From the NCBI RefSeq assembly GCF_013072695.1, contig NZ_LXUK01000017.1, positions 62,001 through 126,000 on the forward strand: a stretch of 64,000 bases of DNA, written 5' to 3'. Every line of letters starts with the position of its first letter. The first letter of the stretch is position 1. This stretch comes from Acinetobacter sp. Ac_5812. Its GTDB lineage: Bacteria; Pseudomonadota; Gammaproteobacteria; Pseudomonadales; Moraxellaceae. Under the pieces are notes generated by a model. That model had not been told where the DNA came from. It worked only from the letters and a program-made list of their open reading frames with translations, and searched no databases. Shown in pieces: positions 17,091 to 26,374 of the stretch. Position numbers and translations under genes: made by a program.

Positions 17091-18773
17091 ATGAAAAAAA
17101 TACTATTTACCAGTATGCTTGCGATGTCGTCATTTCATAGTTTTGCTGCAGATACCCAAACACTGTTACCACAAGAGTTAGCAGATAATGTTTTGCAAAT
17201 GAATGCAAAGAATAGCATTCCAGATAATACCATTTTACCGAGCCAATCAGTGGTGGGGCTTTCTCCAAGTAGTGCACAAAAATATTCTGCACCTACCAAA
17301 ATGTTTGGTGAGCAATTATTTAAAGGGGCTTTTGCCAGTACCGCAGGCTCAACTTTTAATGATAGTTATGTACTTAATCCAGGTGATAATATTAATTTAC
17401 GTCTCTGGGGGGCTTATCAGTTTGCAGGAACTTTAACGGTTGACCCACAAGGTAATATTTTTATTCCGAATGTTGGACCAGTCAAAGTTGTTGGTACGAC
17501 CAATGGTCGATTACAGTTATTGATTGAAAGCTATGTGCGTAAAACCTATGTGGCCAATGTTGGAGTATATGCGGCATTGGTACAAGCACAACCTGTAAAA
17601 GTTATGGTCACAGGTTTCGTCAATCAGCCAGGTGCTTATGGTGGTGTCGCGAATGACAGCGTCTTGGCTTATTTAGATCGCGCCGGTGGGGTTGATGCAC
17701 AACGAGGTAGTTATGTTGATATTCGGATTATGCGTAATGGTCAATTAAAACAATATGTTAACCTTTATGATTTTCTAATTGCGGGTAAATTGCAACCATT
17801 TAGTTTTCGTGATGGTGATGTCGTTGTTGTTGCACCCCGTAGTCATACCTTCTCTGTTGCTGGCGAAGTTTTTAATGCTTATGACTTTGAGTTTAATGTC
17901 CCAGAGGTAACCGTTGCACAAGCCCTATCAGTTGCCAAGTTAAAGCCAGGTGCTACTAATGTCAGTATTATGCGTCGTCAGGGCAGCGAATACCGCAGTG
18001 AATATTATCCGCTATCTGCCGCAAATAATGTGGTAATTGAAGATGGTGATATCTTAACAGTGACTGCAGATCGTTATGCAGGGACTATTCAGGTGCGGAT
18101 TGAAGGTGCACATAATGGCGCACATGCCGTAGTATTACCTTATGGCTCTAAACTTTCAGAAGTCCTTAAGCAAATTCAACCAAATAAGCTTTCTGAGGTT
18201 GAAGCGTTGCAGCTCTATCGGTTATCGGTTGCAAAACGACAAAAGGAAATGTTAAACGTTTCTTTAGATAAACTTGAAGAAGCAACATTTTCTGTACGTT
18301 CAACGACCCAAGAAGAAGCTAATCTACGCGTCAAAGATGCAGAGCTGGTAAAGCAGTTTATTGCCAAAGCACGTACTATAGAGCCTAAAGGGCAAGTGGT
18401 ACTAAATGCCAAAGATTTTGATGATGTAATCTTAGAAAATGGCGATATTTTAAATGTCCCTGAGAAGACTTCGGTGATTATGGTACATGGAGAGGTTACT
18501 TTTCCAAATGGTGTGGTGTGGCAACCTAACATGTCTGCAGGGTCTTATATTGATCAGGTCGGTGGTTTTACTCAGAAATCGAATAAATCGAAATTGGTGG
18601 TGATCCACCAAAATGGCGAATCAGAATTAGTCAGTAAGCGCTATAAAATTAGACAGGGTGATGAAATCCTGGTGTTACCAAAGGCTCAAACAAAAGTCGT
18701 AGAATTAACACGAGGAATAACACAGGTACTTTATCAAATTGCGATCGCTGCAAAAGTCGCATTGGATTTATAA
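17091..18773 (+). CDS. kpsD: Outer-membrane polysaccharide export protein, KpsD type
   Basis: A 560-residue protein with a signal peptide ending near SFA-ADTQ. A poly-export domain begins around LNPGDNINLRLWG, where the family motif PGD is seen. Several SLBB-type segments follow (VMVTGFVNQPGAYGG, FSVAGEVFNAYDF, VMVHGEVTFPNGV). No lipobox cysteine is present, as in KpsD and unlike Wza. It should complete the trans-envelope export path. It follows kpsE by five bases; a 229-base gap then precedes pseB. Confidence 0.9.
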   Translation: MKKILFTSMLAMSSFHSFAADTQTLLPQELADNVLQMNAKNSIPDNTILPSQSVVGLSPSSAQKYSAPTKMFGEQLFKGAFASTAGSTFNDSYVLNPGDNINLRLWGAYQFAGTLTVDPQGNIFIPNVGPVKVVGTTNGRLQLLIESYVRKTYVANVGVYAALVQAQPVKVMVTGFVNQPGAYGGVANDSVLAYLDRAGGVDAQRGSYVDIRIMRNGQLKQYVNLYDFLIAGKLQPFSFRDGDVVVVAPRSHTFSVAGEVFNAYDFEFNVPEVTVAQALSVAKLKPGATNVSIMRRQGSEYRSEYYPLSAANNVVIEDGDILTVTADRYAGTIQVRIEGAHNGAHAVVLPYGSKLSEVLKQIQPNKLSEVEALQLYRLSVAKRQKEMLNVSLDKLEEATFSVRSTTQEEANLRVKDAELVKQFIAKARTIEPKGQVVLNAKDFDDVILENGDILNVPEKTSVIMVHGEVTFPNGVVWQPNMSAGSYIDQVGGFTQKSNKSKLVVIHQNGESELVSKRYKIRQGDEILVLPKAQTKVVELTRGITQVLYQIAIAAKVALDL

Positions 18774-19002
18774 CGACAGTTATGCTGTTAAGAGGGTATT
18801 AGTTCGAGAAAAAATTGGTTTAGTTTAAGGTGTAAATAGATATCAAGGTGTTTTTAGAATGCAACTTAGTATCTATTTTTTGAATTTACTTTTTTATTTT
18901 GCAATAGATTAGAAAATTCTGATTCATTTGTCTTGAAAGACTTTTTTATAGCGTCTTGGGGTGGCTTGAGGGTGATCCCAAATGTAAAATTTAGAGGAAA
19001 TA

Positions 19003-20001
19003 ATGTTAAAAGGCTCAACAATATTAATCACTGGTGGTACAGGATCGTTTGGTAATACTTTTATTCCAATGACCTTGGAAAAATATAATCCGAAGAAAAT
19101 TATTATTTTTTCTCGTGATGAAATGAAACAATGGGAAATGGCGAAAAAATTCAAAGATGATAAGCGTGTCCGTTTCTTCATTGGTGATGTAAGAGATAAA
19201 GAACGTTTATACCGAGCATTGGATGGCGTTGATTATGTTGTACATGCTGCGGCAACTAAAATTGTACCGACTGCTGAATACAATCCTTTTGAGTGCATTA
19301 AAACCAATATCAATGGTGCGATGAACTTAATTGATGCTTGTATTGATAAAGGTGTAAAAGGTGTTGTTGCACTTTCAACAGATAAGGCAAGTAGCCCAAT
19401 TAATTTATATGGTGCAACAAAACTAGCATCAGATAAATTATTCGTTGCGGGAAATGCCTATGCGGGTGAACATGGTACTAAATTCTCCGTTGTTCGTTAT
19501 GGAAATGTAATGGGTTCACGTGGTTCAGTGATTCCTTTCTTCATGTCAATTAAAGATCAGGGCGTATTGCCGATTACAGATAGCCGTATGACTCGCTTTA
19601 TGATTTCTTTAGAGCAAGGCGTTGAATTGGTTTGGCATGCATTTGATGACATGGTCGGTGGGGAAATTTATGTGAAAAAAATTCCTTCGATGAATGTTAC
19701 TGATTTAGCAACTGTGGTTGCGCCAGAAGCGAAGCAAGAAATTGTTGGAATTCGTCCAGGTGAAAAGCTACATGAGCAAATGATTGGTGTAGAAGATTCT
19801 TTCTATACTTACGAATATCCAGAGCACTATAAAATCTTACCTGTAATTAATGATTGGGCTGAGACTCAAGAACGTATCAAAGACGGTAAGAAAGTGCCAG
19901 AAGGTTTCCATTATGCAAGTGATAATAATAGTGAGTGGATGAGTCCCGCAGACCTTCAAAAATGGATTGATGCTAACGCTGAGAAAATAGGAAAAATCTA
20001 A
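19003..20001 (+). CDS. pseB: UDP-N-acetylglucosamine 4,6-dehydratase (inverting), PseB
   Basis: A 332-residue extended SDR enzyme. The NAD(P) loop is ILITGGTGSFGN, and the region around LSTDKASSPINLYGATKLAS contains the modified catalytic signature (YGATK). The start MLKGSTILITGG and the segment FSRDEMKQWEMAKKF match PseB/FlaA1, which dehydrates and C5-inverts UDP-GlcNAc in the first step of pseudaminic acid synthesis. AGAGGAAA lies before the ATG. It shares one base with pseC. Confidence 0.93.
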   Translation: MLKGSTILITGGTGSFGNTFIPMTLEKYNPKKIIIFSRDEMKQWEMAKKFKDDKRVRFFIGDVRDKERLYRALDGVDYVVHAAATKIVPTAEYNPFECIKTNINGAMNLIDACIDKGVKGVVALSTDKASSPINLYGATKLASDKLFVAGNAYAGEHGTKFSVVRYGNVMGSRGSVIPFFMSIKDQGVLPITDSRMTRFMISLEQGVELVWHAFDDMVGGEIYVKKIPSMNVTDLATVVAPEAKQEIVGIRPGEKLHEQMIGVEDSFYTYEYPEHYKILPVINDWAETQERIKDGKKVPEGFHYASDNNSEWMSPADLQKWIDANAEKIGKI

Positions 20002-21161
20002 TGTTTATCCCATATGGCAAACAAAATATAAATCAGGCTGATATTGATGCGGTTGTTCAGGTTTTACAATCAGATTTCTTAACCCAAGGGCCGCAAGTCC
20101 CTTTATTTGAAAAATTGGTTGCTGAGCATGTAGGAGCAAAATATGCTTTTGCAATGAATAGTGCCACATCTGCTTTACATGTTGCTTGTTTGGCATTGGG
20201 ACTAAAACAAGGAGACGTCCTTTGGACATCTCCTATCACCTTTGTTGCATCGGCAAACTGTGCGTTATATTGTGGTGCTGATGTCGATTTTGTTGATATT
20301 GATCCACAGACGTATAACATGTCTGTTGATGCACTTCAGGTGAAATTAGAAGCTGCAAAACAGCAAAATAAATTACCTAAAATTGTTGTGCCTGTGCATT
20401 TATGCGGACAATCTTGTGATATGGAGAGAATCCATGCGTTATCACAAGAATATGGTTTCAGTATTATTGAAGATGCTTCTCATGCAATTGGTGGAAAATA
20501 TCAAGGAAATTATATTGGTGGTAACCAATATGCAGATATTACGATTTTTAGTTTCCATCCTGTAAAAATTATTACTACAGCTGAAGGTGGAATGGCACTT
20601 ACTAATAATCAAGAACTTGCTAAGCAGATTGATTTATTACGTAGTCATGGGGTAACCAGAAATCCAGACTTTATGACCAAGCCTTCTGAAGGTCCTTGGT
20701 ATTATCAGCAGGTTGAGTTAGGTTATAACTATCGTATGACCGAATTACAGGCGGCTTTAGGGGTTACACAGTTAACACGCTTAGATAGTTTTGTAGCTCA
20801 ACGACATGAAATTGCGAAAAAATATAACGAGATACTAAAAGATTTACCAATTATTCTCCCTTATCAATTACCAGAAACCTATTCGGGACTGCATTTATAC
20901 GTCATTCGTTTAGAGTTAGATAAATTGACTAAGGGGCGTAAACAGGTTTTTGAAGCGCTACGTGAAAAAGGAATTGGGGTGAATGTGCATTATATTCCTG
21001 TACATAGCCAACCGTATTACCAACAATTAGGCTTTAAACAGGGGGATTTCCCTCAAGCTGAAGCCTATTACGATGCTGCAATTAGCCTACCAATGTTCCC
21101 AGATTTAACACAAGAGCAGATAGGCTTCATACAGTCTGTATTAAAAGAGGTACTGCTTTGA
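20001..21161 (+). CDS. pseC: UDP-4-amino-sugar aminotransferase, PseC
   Basis: A 386-residue PLP-dependent aminotransferase of the DegT/DnrJ/EryC1 family. The start FIPYGKQNINQADIDAVV and the segment SDFLTQGPQVPLFE are PseC-like. The PLP lysine is in SFHPVKIITTAEGG, and SPITFVASANCALY lies upstream. It should aminate the 4-keto product of PseB. It overlaps the next gene by a few bases. Confidence 0.93.
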   Translation: MFIPYGKQNINQADIDAVVQVLQSDFLTQGPQVPLFEKLVAEHVGAKYAFAMNSATSALHVACLALGLKQGDVLWTSPITFVASANCALYCGADVDFVDIDPQTYNMSVDALQVKLEAAKQQNKLPKIVVPVHLCGQSCDMERIHALSQEYGFSIIEDASHAIGGKYQGNYIGGNQYADITIFSFHPVKIITTAEGGMALTNNQELAKQIDLLRSHGVTRNPDFMTKPSEGPWYYQQVELGYNYRMTELQAALGVTQLTRLDSFVAQRHEIAKKYNEILKDLPIILPYQLPETYSGLHLYVIRLELDKLTKGRKQVFEALREKGIGVNVHYIPVHSQPYYQQLGFKQGDFPQAEAYYDAAISLPMFPDLTQEQIGFIQSVLKEVLL

Positions 21162-22780
21162 AAAGCGTTGTAATTTTACAGGCAAGAACAAATTCTTCGC
21201 GCTTACCAGGGAAAGTATTATTACATTTGAGAGGTTTTCCATTAGTTGTATTGGCAGCAAAAAGAGCTGGAAATACTGGACGTAATGTTATCGTCACGAC
21301 TTCTGATGAAAAAACTGATGATATGCTTTATTCAGTTGTTCACGAGTATGGTATTCAATGTTATAGAGGAAGTTTAAATAACACCCTAAATAGAATCGTT
21401 TCTGCGCTTGAAGATTATGATGACCAGACTTTGGTTTTTAGATTAACGGCAGATAATGTTGTTCCTGATGGACGGCTGTTGGATGAATTGGAGCAGAGCT
21501 TCCATGACAGTGGTGTGGAATATTTATGCTGTAATGGTGAACAATCTGGCTTGCCTTATGGAATGAGTGTTGAGTTAACTCGTTTAAGCCATTTAAGAGA
21601 GGCCGATAGGTCTACAAGTGATAAATTTGATTTAGAACATGTAACACCATTTATAAGACGTAAATTTGGTGAAACGTATTTTAGAAAGTATGAATCTTTA
21701 AATCTCGGGAATTATCGTTGTACAGTAGATTGCTTAGATGACTATTTAATGATACAGCAGCTTTTTAAAGAAGCCGAGTGTCCAATTAGTGTAGTTTCAT
21801 TTGATTTAGCTCAGCAACTGAAGAATTTAGGTTCTTATCAACCTATAGATTCAAATCTTGCAAAAAAATTGGTCTTAGGAACAGCACAACTAGGTTTGAG
21901 CTATGGTATTACCAATAAAGTGGGTAAGGTCAAAGTAAAGTGTGCAGAAGAAATTATAAAAATGGCTATTTCTAATGGTGCTGCTTCCATTGATACAGCT
22001 CGTGCTTATGGTAGTAGTGAAGAGGTTTTAGGAAATGTTCTTAAAACTGGCTGGGAAGGGCGAGCTAGAACTATTACTAAATTGTCTCCACTTAATGATA
22101 TACCTTTGAACGCTACAACTTATTTAATTAATGCATTGGTAGATGAAAGTATATATCAATCCTGCACTAAACTAAGGGTACCTAAACTGGATATCTTTAT
22201 GTTACATCGAGCTGAACATTTAGACTGTTTGAATGGTGGTATTTGGGCTAGATTGTTGACACATAAAGAGAGTGGGCTATTGAATACATTAGGTGTCTCA
22301 GTGCAGACACCGGCAGAATTGAAGAGGGCTTTAAATAACCCTGCCGTGGAAATCATCCAAATGCCATATAATGTTTTAGATTGGCGTTGGGACCAACTTA
22401 TTCCAGAAATAATTACAAAAAAAAGGGAAAGAGATTTAAAAATTCATGTTCGGAGTAGCCTACTACAAGGATTACTCACCAGTAAGGATATAAAACATTG
22501 GCACAAAGCGAATGTTTCTGAAGCAGAGTCTATTTTACGTTGGTTTGATCAACAACAATGTATTATGAAAACCCAGTCGAATATGGAGTTCTGTCTGAAA
22601 TTCGTTAATTCACTTGAGTGGGTTGATGGCATTGTTATAGGTGTTGAATCACTTGAACAACTTCAAGAAAATATAAAAATTTTGTGTTTACCTCATTTTT
22701 CGGCTCAGGAACTTGAATTAATACTAAGTTCAAGACCTAAAGTTGAAGAAATAACGTTAAATCCTGCACTTTGGAGTTGA
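21158..22780 (+). CDS. Fusion: SpsF-type cytidylyltransferase plus aldo/keto reductase
   Basis: A 540-residue two-domain protein. Residues 1-230 are a COG1861/SpsF nucleotidyltransferase: VVILQARTNSSRLPGKVLL at the N-terminus, then FRLTADNVVPDG and DLEHVTPFIRRKF. Residues 237-530 are an aldo/keto reductase beginning KLVLGTAQLGLSYG, with the tetrad apparently complete: D279 and Y284 in IDTARAYGSSEE, K308 in ITKLSP, H350 in IFMLHRAE. The cluster lacks a separate PseF, so the first domain probably makes the CMP-activated nonulosonate, as SpsF is thought to do in Bacillus spore-coat clusters. The reductase substrate is unknown. The start is TTG, with AGAGG seven bases before it, overlapping the pseC stop. 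Confidence 0.85.
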   Translation: MKSVVILQARTNSSRLPGKVLLHLRGFPLVVLAAKRAGNTGRNVIVTTSDEKTDDMLYSVVHEYGIQCYRGSLNNTLNRIVSALEDYDDQTLVFRLTADNVVPDGRLLDELEQSFHDSGVEYLCCNGEQSGLPYGMSVELTRLSHLREADRSTSDKFDLEHVTPFIRRKFGETYFRKYESLNLGNYRCTVDCLDDYLMIQQLFKEAECPISVVSFDLAQQLKNLGSYQPIDSNLAKKLVLGTAQLGLSYGITNKVGKVKVKCAEEIIKMAISNGAASIDTARAYGSSEEVLGNVLKTGWEGRARTITKLSPLNDIPLNATTYLINALVDESIYQSCTKLRVPKLDIFMLHRAEHLDCLNGGIWARLLTHKESGLLNTLGVSVQTPAELKRALNNPAVEIIQMPYNVLDWRWDQLIPEIITKKRERDLKIHVRSSLLQGLLTSKDIKHWHKANVSEAESILRWFDQQQCIMKTQSNMEFCLKFVNSLEWVDGIVIGVESLEQLQENIKILCLPHFSAQELELILSSRPKVEEITLNPALWS

Positions 22781-22784
22781 GTGG

Positions 22785-23585
22785 ATGCAAAAAGGAACAG
22801 AAATTTTTTCATTAAAGGGAAAAACTGCATTAATCACTGGAGCAACAGGTTATTTAGGTACTTCAATGGCCTTAATTCTAGCAGAAGCAGGAGCAAAGGT
22901 ATTGGTCAATTCTAGATCAGTAGAACGTTGTAATGTATTAGTGCAGAAAATTCTTGATGCTGGTTTTATAGCAGAAAGTGCAGCCTTTGATGTCTCTTCA
23001 TTGAATGAAATTCAATCTTTTGCTTTAAAGCAACAAGGGAATCCAATCCACATTATTATAAACAATGCTTATGTTGGTGGTGCTGGTAACATCGAAGTGA
23101 GTGGCGGGGATTCATATCTTACAAGCTATGATATTACTCTTGTTGCAGCTCATAATTTAATTCAGACATTATTACCTAATTTAAGATTAGCTGTTGAGGA
23201 AAAGCAGGATGCTTCAATCATCAATATTGCTTCAATGTACGCAATGGTTAGCCCTGATCAAAGTATATATGTATCTTCTAAAGATACGAACCCTCCATTT
23301 TATGGTGCTGCAAAAGCAGCACTATTACAATGGACCAAATATGCTGCTTGTGAGTTTGGCGCGGAAAAAATTCGGGTAAATGCTATTTCTCCAGGTCCTT
23401 TTCCATCAGAGCAAGTGCAAATTACAGCACCCTCTTTTATTAAAACGCTAAGTAAAAAAGTACCAATGGAGCGTATCGGTCAAACTGAAGAAATCAAAGG
23501 CCCAACATTATTTTTAGCATCTTCTGCTTCATCTTATGTCAATGGTACTAATATTGTTGTAGATGGAGGATGGACCTGTTGGTAA
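22785..23585 (+). CDS. Short-chain dehydrogenase/reductase in the nonulosonate cluster
   Basis: A 266-residue classical SDR. The cofactor loop TGATGYLG follows KGKTALI; NNAYVGG is a variant of the NNAG motif; the catalytic serine lies in NIASMYA and Y-x3-K in FYGAAKAAL. The C-terminus YVNGTNIVVDGGW is typical. Oxidoreductases of this kind occur in pseudaminic and legionaminic acid clusters but are not needed for plain pseudaminic acid. With the fused reductase it may oxidise and reduce a sugar position or prepare a side-chain. GGAG lies eight bases before the ATG. Confidence 0.85.
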   Translation: MQKGTEIFSLKGKTALITGATGYLGTSMALILAEAGAKVLVNSRSVERCNVLVQKILDAGFIAESAAFDVSSLNEIQSFALKQQGNPIHIIINNAYVGGAGNIEVSGGDSYLTSYDITLVAAHNLIQTLLPNLRLAVEEKQDASIINIASMYAMVSPDQSIYVSSKDTNPPFYGAAKAALLQWTKYAACEFGAEKIRVNAISPGPFPSEQVQITAPSFIKTLSKKVPMERIGQTEEIKGPTLFLASSASSYVNGTNIVVDGGWTCW

Positions 23586-23658
23586 TCCATAATTGTGGCT
23601 ATTTAAATAAATGTTATACAAATGACTTTCTCTTTATATCGAGTTTTTATAAATTAAG

Positions 23659-24756
23659 ATGAAATTTTGTTTTAGAGCTGATGCGTCTCTGCAAATAGGT
23701 TCAGGGCATGTGATTCGTTGTTTAACAATTGCTGATGCTTTGGTACAGCAAGGACATGAAAGCTTTTTTGTATGCAGACAGCATCCAGGACATTTAATTG
23801 AGTTTGTCAGACAGCGTGGTTATAAGGTATATGCCTTAACTGAAGCTGAAAATAATATTTCTGAGTCTGGTTCAGAATATCAGAGATGGCTGGGGGTAAC
23901 TGAACAGCAGGATGCTGACGAAACAGTGGCAATCCTAAAAAAAGAAAATGCTGATTGGGTTGTGGTCGATCATTATGCTTTGTCTGTGAATTGGCAAAAG
24001 GTAGTTCGACAATCATTTAAGCTAATCCGTGTAGCTGTAATTGATGATTTAGCAAACAGATTGCATGATGCAGATATCATTTTAGATTGCGGTTTAGCGA
24101 ATACGGTGCTTGATTACGAACAGATCAATCAGCGTGCTGCTCAGTATTTAATAGGAGCGAAATATGCATTATTGCGGCCAGAATTTCATGAAAAACGTTT
24201 ATGGTTAGAACAAAATCCTAGGGTCTATGATTCAGAATATGTCCGCGTTTTAATCAATTTAGGTGGTGTAGATAAAGATAATTTAACTGGTGCTGTCTTA
24301 GATATATTATCGCAAAGCAATAATCTAAAAGCTTTGAATGTTACTGTTGTGATGGGTTTAAATGCTCCATATAGAGATTCAGTTATTAAACAGGCCGAAA
24401 ATTTACCTTTTCGAAATAAGGTTTTAATCAATGCCAATAATATGGCTGACTTAATGGCGGAGCATGATCTGGCTATTGGAGCTGCTGGGAGCACAGCCTG
24501 GGAAAGATGCTGTCTGGGATTGCCTACCGTTATGATTTGTATGGCAGACAATCAGAAAATGATTGCTCAACATTTAGATCGTTTAGGCGCAGCAATTTCT
24601 TTAGATCAAACAGAAATAGAAGAAAAGCTATTAGCTGCTTTGGAATTGGCTCAGGTGCAAACTGAACAAATGCAGCAAAACGCTTATGAAATTACAGATG
24701 GCTTGGGAGTTGATTACTTATTAAAAGTAATTCTTTCTAGGGAGTTTCCAGCATGA
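23659..24756 (+). CDS. pseG: UDP-sugar hydrolase, PseG
   Basis: A 365-residue GT-B-fold hydrolase. The N-terminus FRADASLQIGSGHVIRCL carries the catalytic-type histidine of PseG; AGSTAWERCCLGLP is the nucleotide-binding C-terminal block. PseG removes UDP from the diacetamido sugar, giving the free hexose for PseI. The length is slightly above the usual for the family and no acetyltransferase is fused on. It overlaps pseH by four bases (ATGA). Confidence 0.9.
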   Translation: MKFCFRADASLQIGSGHVIRCLTIADALVQQGHESFFVCRQHPGHLIEFVRQRGYKVYALTEAENNISESGSEYQRWLGVTEQQDADETVAILKKENADWVVVDHYALSVNWQKVVRQSFKLIRVAVIDDLANRLHDADIILDCGLANTVLDYEQINQRAAQYLIGAKYALLRPEFHEKRLWLEQNPRVYDSEYVRVLINLGGVDKDNLTGAVLDILSQSNNLKALNVTVVMGLNAPYRDSVIKQAENLPFRNKVLINANNMADLMAEHDLAIGAAGSTAWERCCLGLPTVMICMADNQKMIAQHLDRLGAAISLDQTEIEEKLLAALELAQVQTEQMQQNAYEITDGLGVDYLLKVILSREFPA

Positions 24757-25265
24757 TAAAGACCGATGCAAAGCTTAGAGTATTAGCGCCTGAAGATTTA
24801 GAGGTCGTTTTACTTTGGCGAAACCATGATGATATTCGTAAGTGGATGGTCAATTCGGATATTATTGCTTTAAATGACCATTTAAATTGGTTTGAGCGTA
24901 ATAAGACAAAAACAGATCGTTTATTTTTTATTTTTGAATATCAGCAGCAGCCGCAAGGTTATGTTTCTTTTATTGCCATACCAAATAGTACAGCATATGA
25001 GTGGGGCTTCTACATTAAACCAGATGCTGAAAAGGGAATGGGTAAATTATTAGGTCTTACAGCATTAAATTATGCTTTTGAACAACTGAATTTTAAAAAG
25101 ATTTTTGGACAGGTTTTAGACTTCAATGAAAAGTCATTAAGTTTTCATAAGAAAATGGGCTTTGTCCAAGAAGGTGTATTACGAAAACATTTCAAAGACC
25201 ACCGTGGTGAATTTGATATTTATCAATTTGGTTTATTGCAAACAGAATGGCTAGAGAGTAAATGA
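24753..25265 (+). CDS. pseH: UDP-amino-sugar N-acetyltransferase, PseH
   Basis: A 170-residue GNAT protein. DLEVVLLWRNHDDIRKWM near the N-terminus and YEWGFYIKPDAEKGMGKLLG, with the acetyl-CoA loop, match PseH. KIFGQVLDFNEKSLSFHKKM follows. It should acetylate the 4-amino group made by PseC. Identification is helped by its place between pseG and pseI. Confidence 0.88.
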   Translation: MIKTDAKLRVLAPEDLEVVLLWRNHDDIRKWMVNSDIIALNDHLNWFERNKTKTDRLFFIFEYQQQPQGYVSFIAIPNSTAYEWGFYIKPDAEKGMGKLLGLTALNYAFEQLNFKKIFGQVLDFNEKSLSFHKKMGFVQEGVLRKHFKDHRGEFDIYQFGLLQTEWLESK

Positions 25266-25266
25266 A

Positions 25267-26319
25267 ATGAGCAAAAAAATTACAATCAACAATCGAAATA
25301 TTGGCGCTGAATTCCCGCCTTATGTAATTGCAGAGCTATCAGCAAATCACAATGGCCGTTTGGAAACAGCCTTAAAGATTATTGAGGAAGCAAAACGTTG
25401 TGGTGCAGATGCGATTAAATTGCAAACCTATAGTGCCGATACGATCACACTCAATAGCCAAAATGAAGAGTTTATGATTCGTGGTGGTTTATGGGATGGA
25501 CAGTCTTTATATGAGCTTTACCAAAAAGCACAGATGCCTTGGGAATGGCATAAACCTCTGTTTGAGCATGCCCGTGCATTAGATATTACAATTTTTAGTT
25601 CTCCATTTGATCGCACAGCAGTTGACCTCTTGGAAGATTTAAATGCACCTGCTTATAAAATCGCTTCATTTGAAGCTGTTGATCTACCATTGATTAAATA
25701 TGTAGCATCAACTGGAAAGCCGATGATCATTTCTACAGGAATGGCAGACAAGCAAGAAATTGCTGAGGCGATTCAGGCTGCTTATGATGGTGGTTGTAAA
25801 GAGCTCGTGGTTTTACATTGTGTGAGTGGCTATCCTGCACCTGCAGAGGACTATAATCTGCTGACACTGGCTGATATGGCCGCTTCTTTTGATGTACCTG
25901 TTGGTTTATCTGATCATACTTTAGATAATACGACTGCAATTGCAGCAGTTGCCCTAGGAGCGTGTTTGATTGAGAAACACTTTACTTTAGATCGTAATGG
26001 TGGTGGGCCAGATGATAGTTTCTCATTAGAGCCAAAAGAGCTACAGCATTTATGTGAATCTGCTAAAACTGCATGGCAGGCTATGGGGCAAGTGAATTAT
26101 GGCCGAAAATCAAGTGAGCAAGGAAATGCACAATTTAGACGTTCACTTTATTTTGTAAAAGATCTAAAAGCAGGAGATGTTATTGATGAGCATTGCATTC
26201 GTAGCGTACGTCCTGGTTTTGGCTTAGCACCTAAATATTATGACGAACTTTTAGGGAAAAAGGTCGAGCATGACGTATTGGCAAATATGCCAGTGAAATG
26301 GGATTTGATTAGTAAGTAA
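25267..26319 (+). CDS. pseI: Pseudaminic acid synthase, PseI
   Basis: A 350-residue enzyme of the NeuB family. A TIM barrel starts PYVIAELSANHNGRLETA and contains GADAIKLQTY, IFSSPFDRTAVDLL, YKIASFE and MIISTGMA. A C-terminal antifreeze-like (SAF) domain includes RRSLYFVKDLKAGDVI. It condenses phosphoenolpyruvate with the diacetamido-hexose to make the nine-carbon sugar. The ISTGMA and FSSPFD blocks are closer to PseI than to NeuB, but a legionaminic-type product cannot be excluded from sequence alone. Confidence 0.9.
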   Translation: MSKKITINNRNIGAEFPPYVIAELSANHNGRLETALKIIEEAKRCGADAIKLQTYSADTITLNSQNEEFMIRGGLWDGQSLYELYQKAQMPWEWHKPLFEHARALDITIFSSPFDRTAVDLLEDLNAPAYKIASFEAVDLPLIKYVASTGKPMIISTGMADKQEIAEAIQAAYDGGCKELVVLHCVSGYPAPAEDYNLLTLADMAASFDVPVGLSDHTLDNTTAIAAVALGACLIEKHFTLDRNGGGPDDSFSLEPKELQHLCESAKTAWQAMGQVNYGRKSSEQGNAQFRRSLYFVKDLKAGDVIDEHCIRSVRPGFGLAPKYYDELLGKKVEHDVLANMPVKWDLISK

Positions 26320-26374
26320 ATTCATTTGACTAGAACCACCTTGAGTTGCTGTATATTTATTTGGAATGGGAATA

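Noticed and set aside
21158..21850. Assigning the first domain of the fusion as classical PseF (NeuA family)
   Set aside because: The signature QARTNSSRLPGKVL is SpsF type (COG1861); NeuA/PseF-type PARGGSKR is absent.
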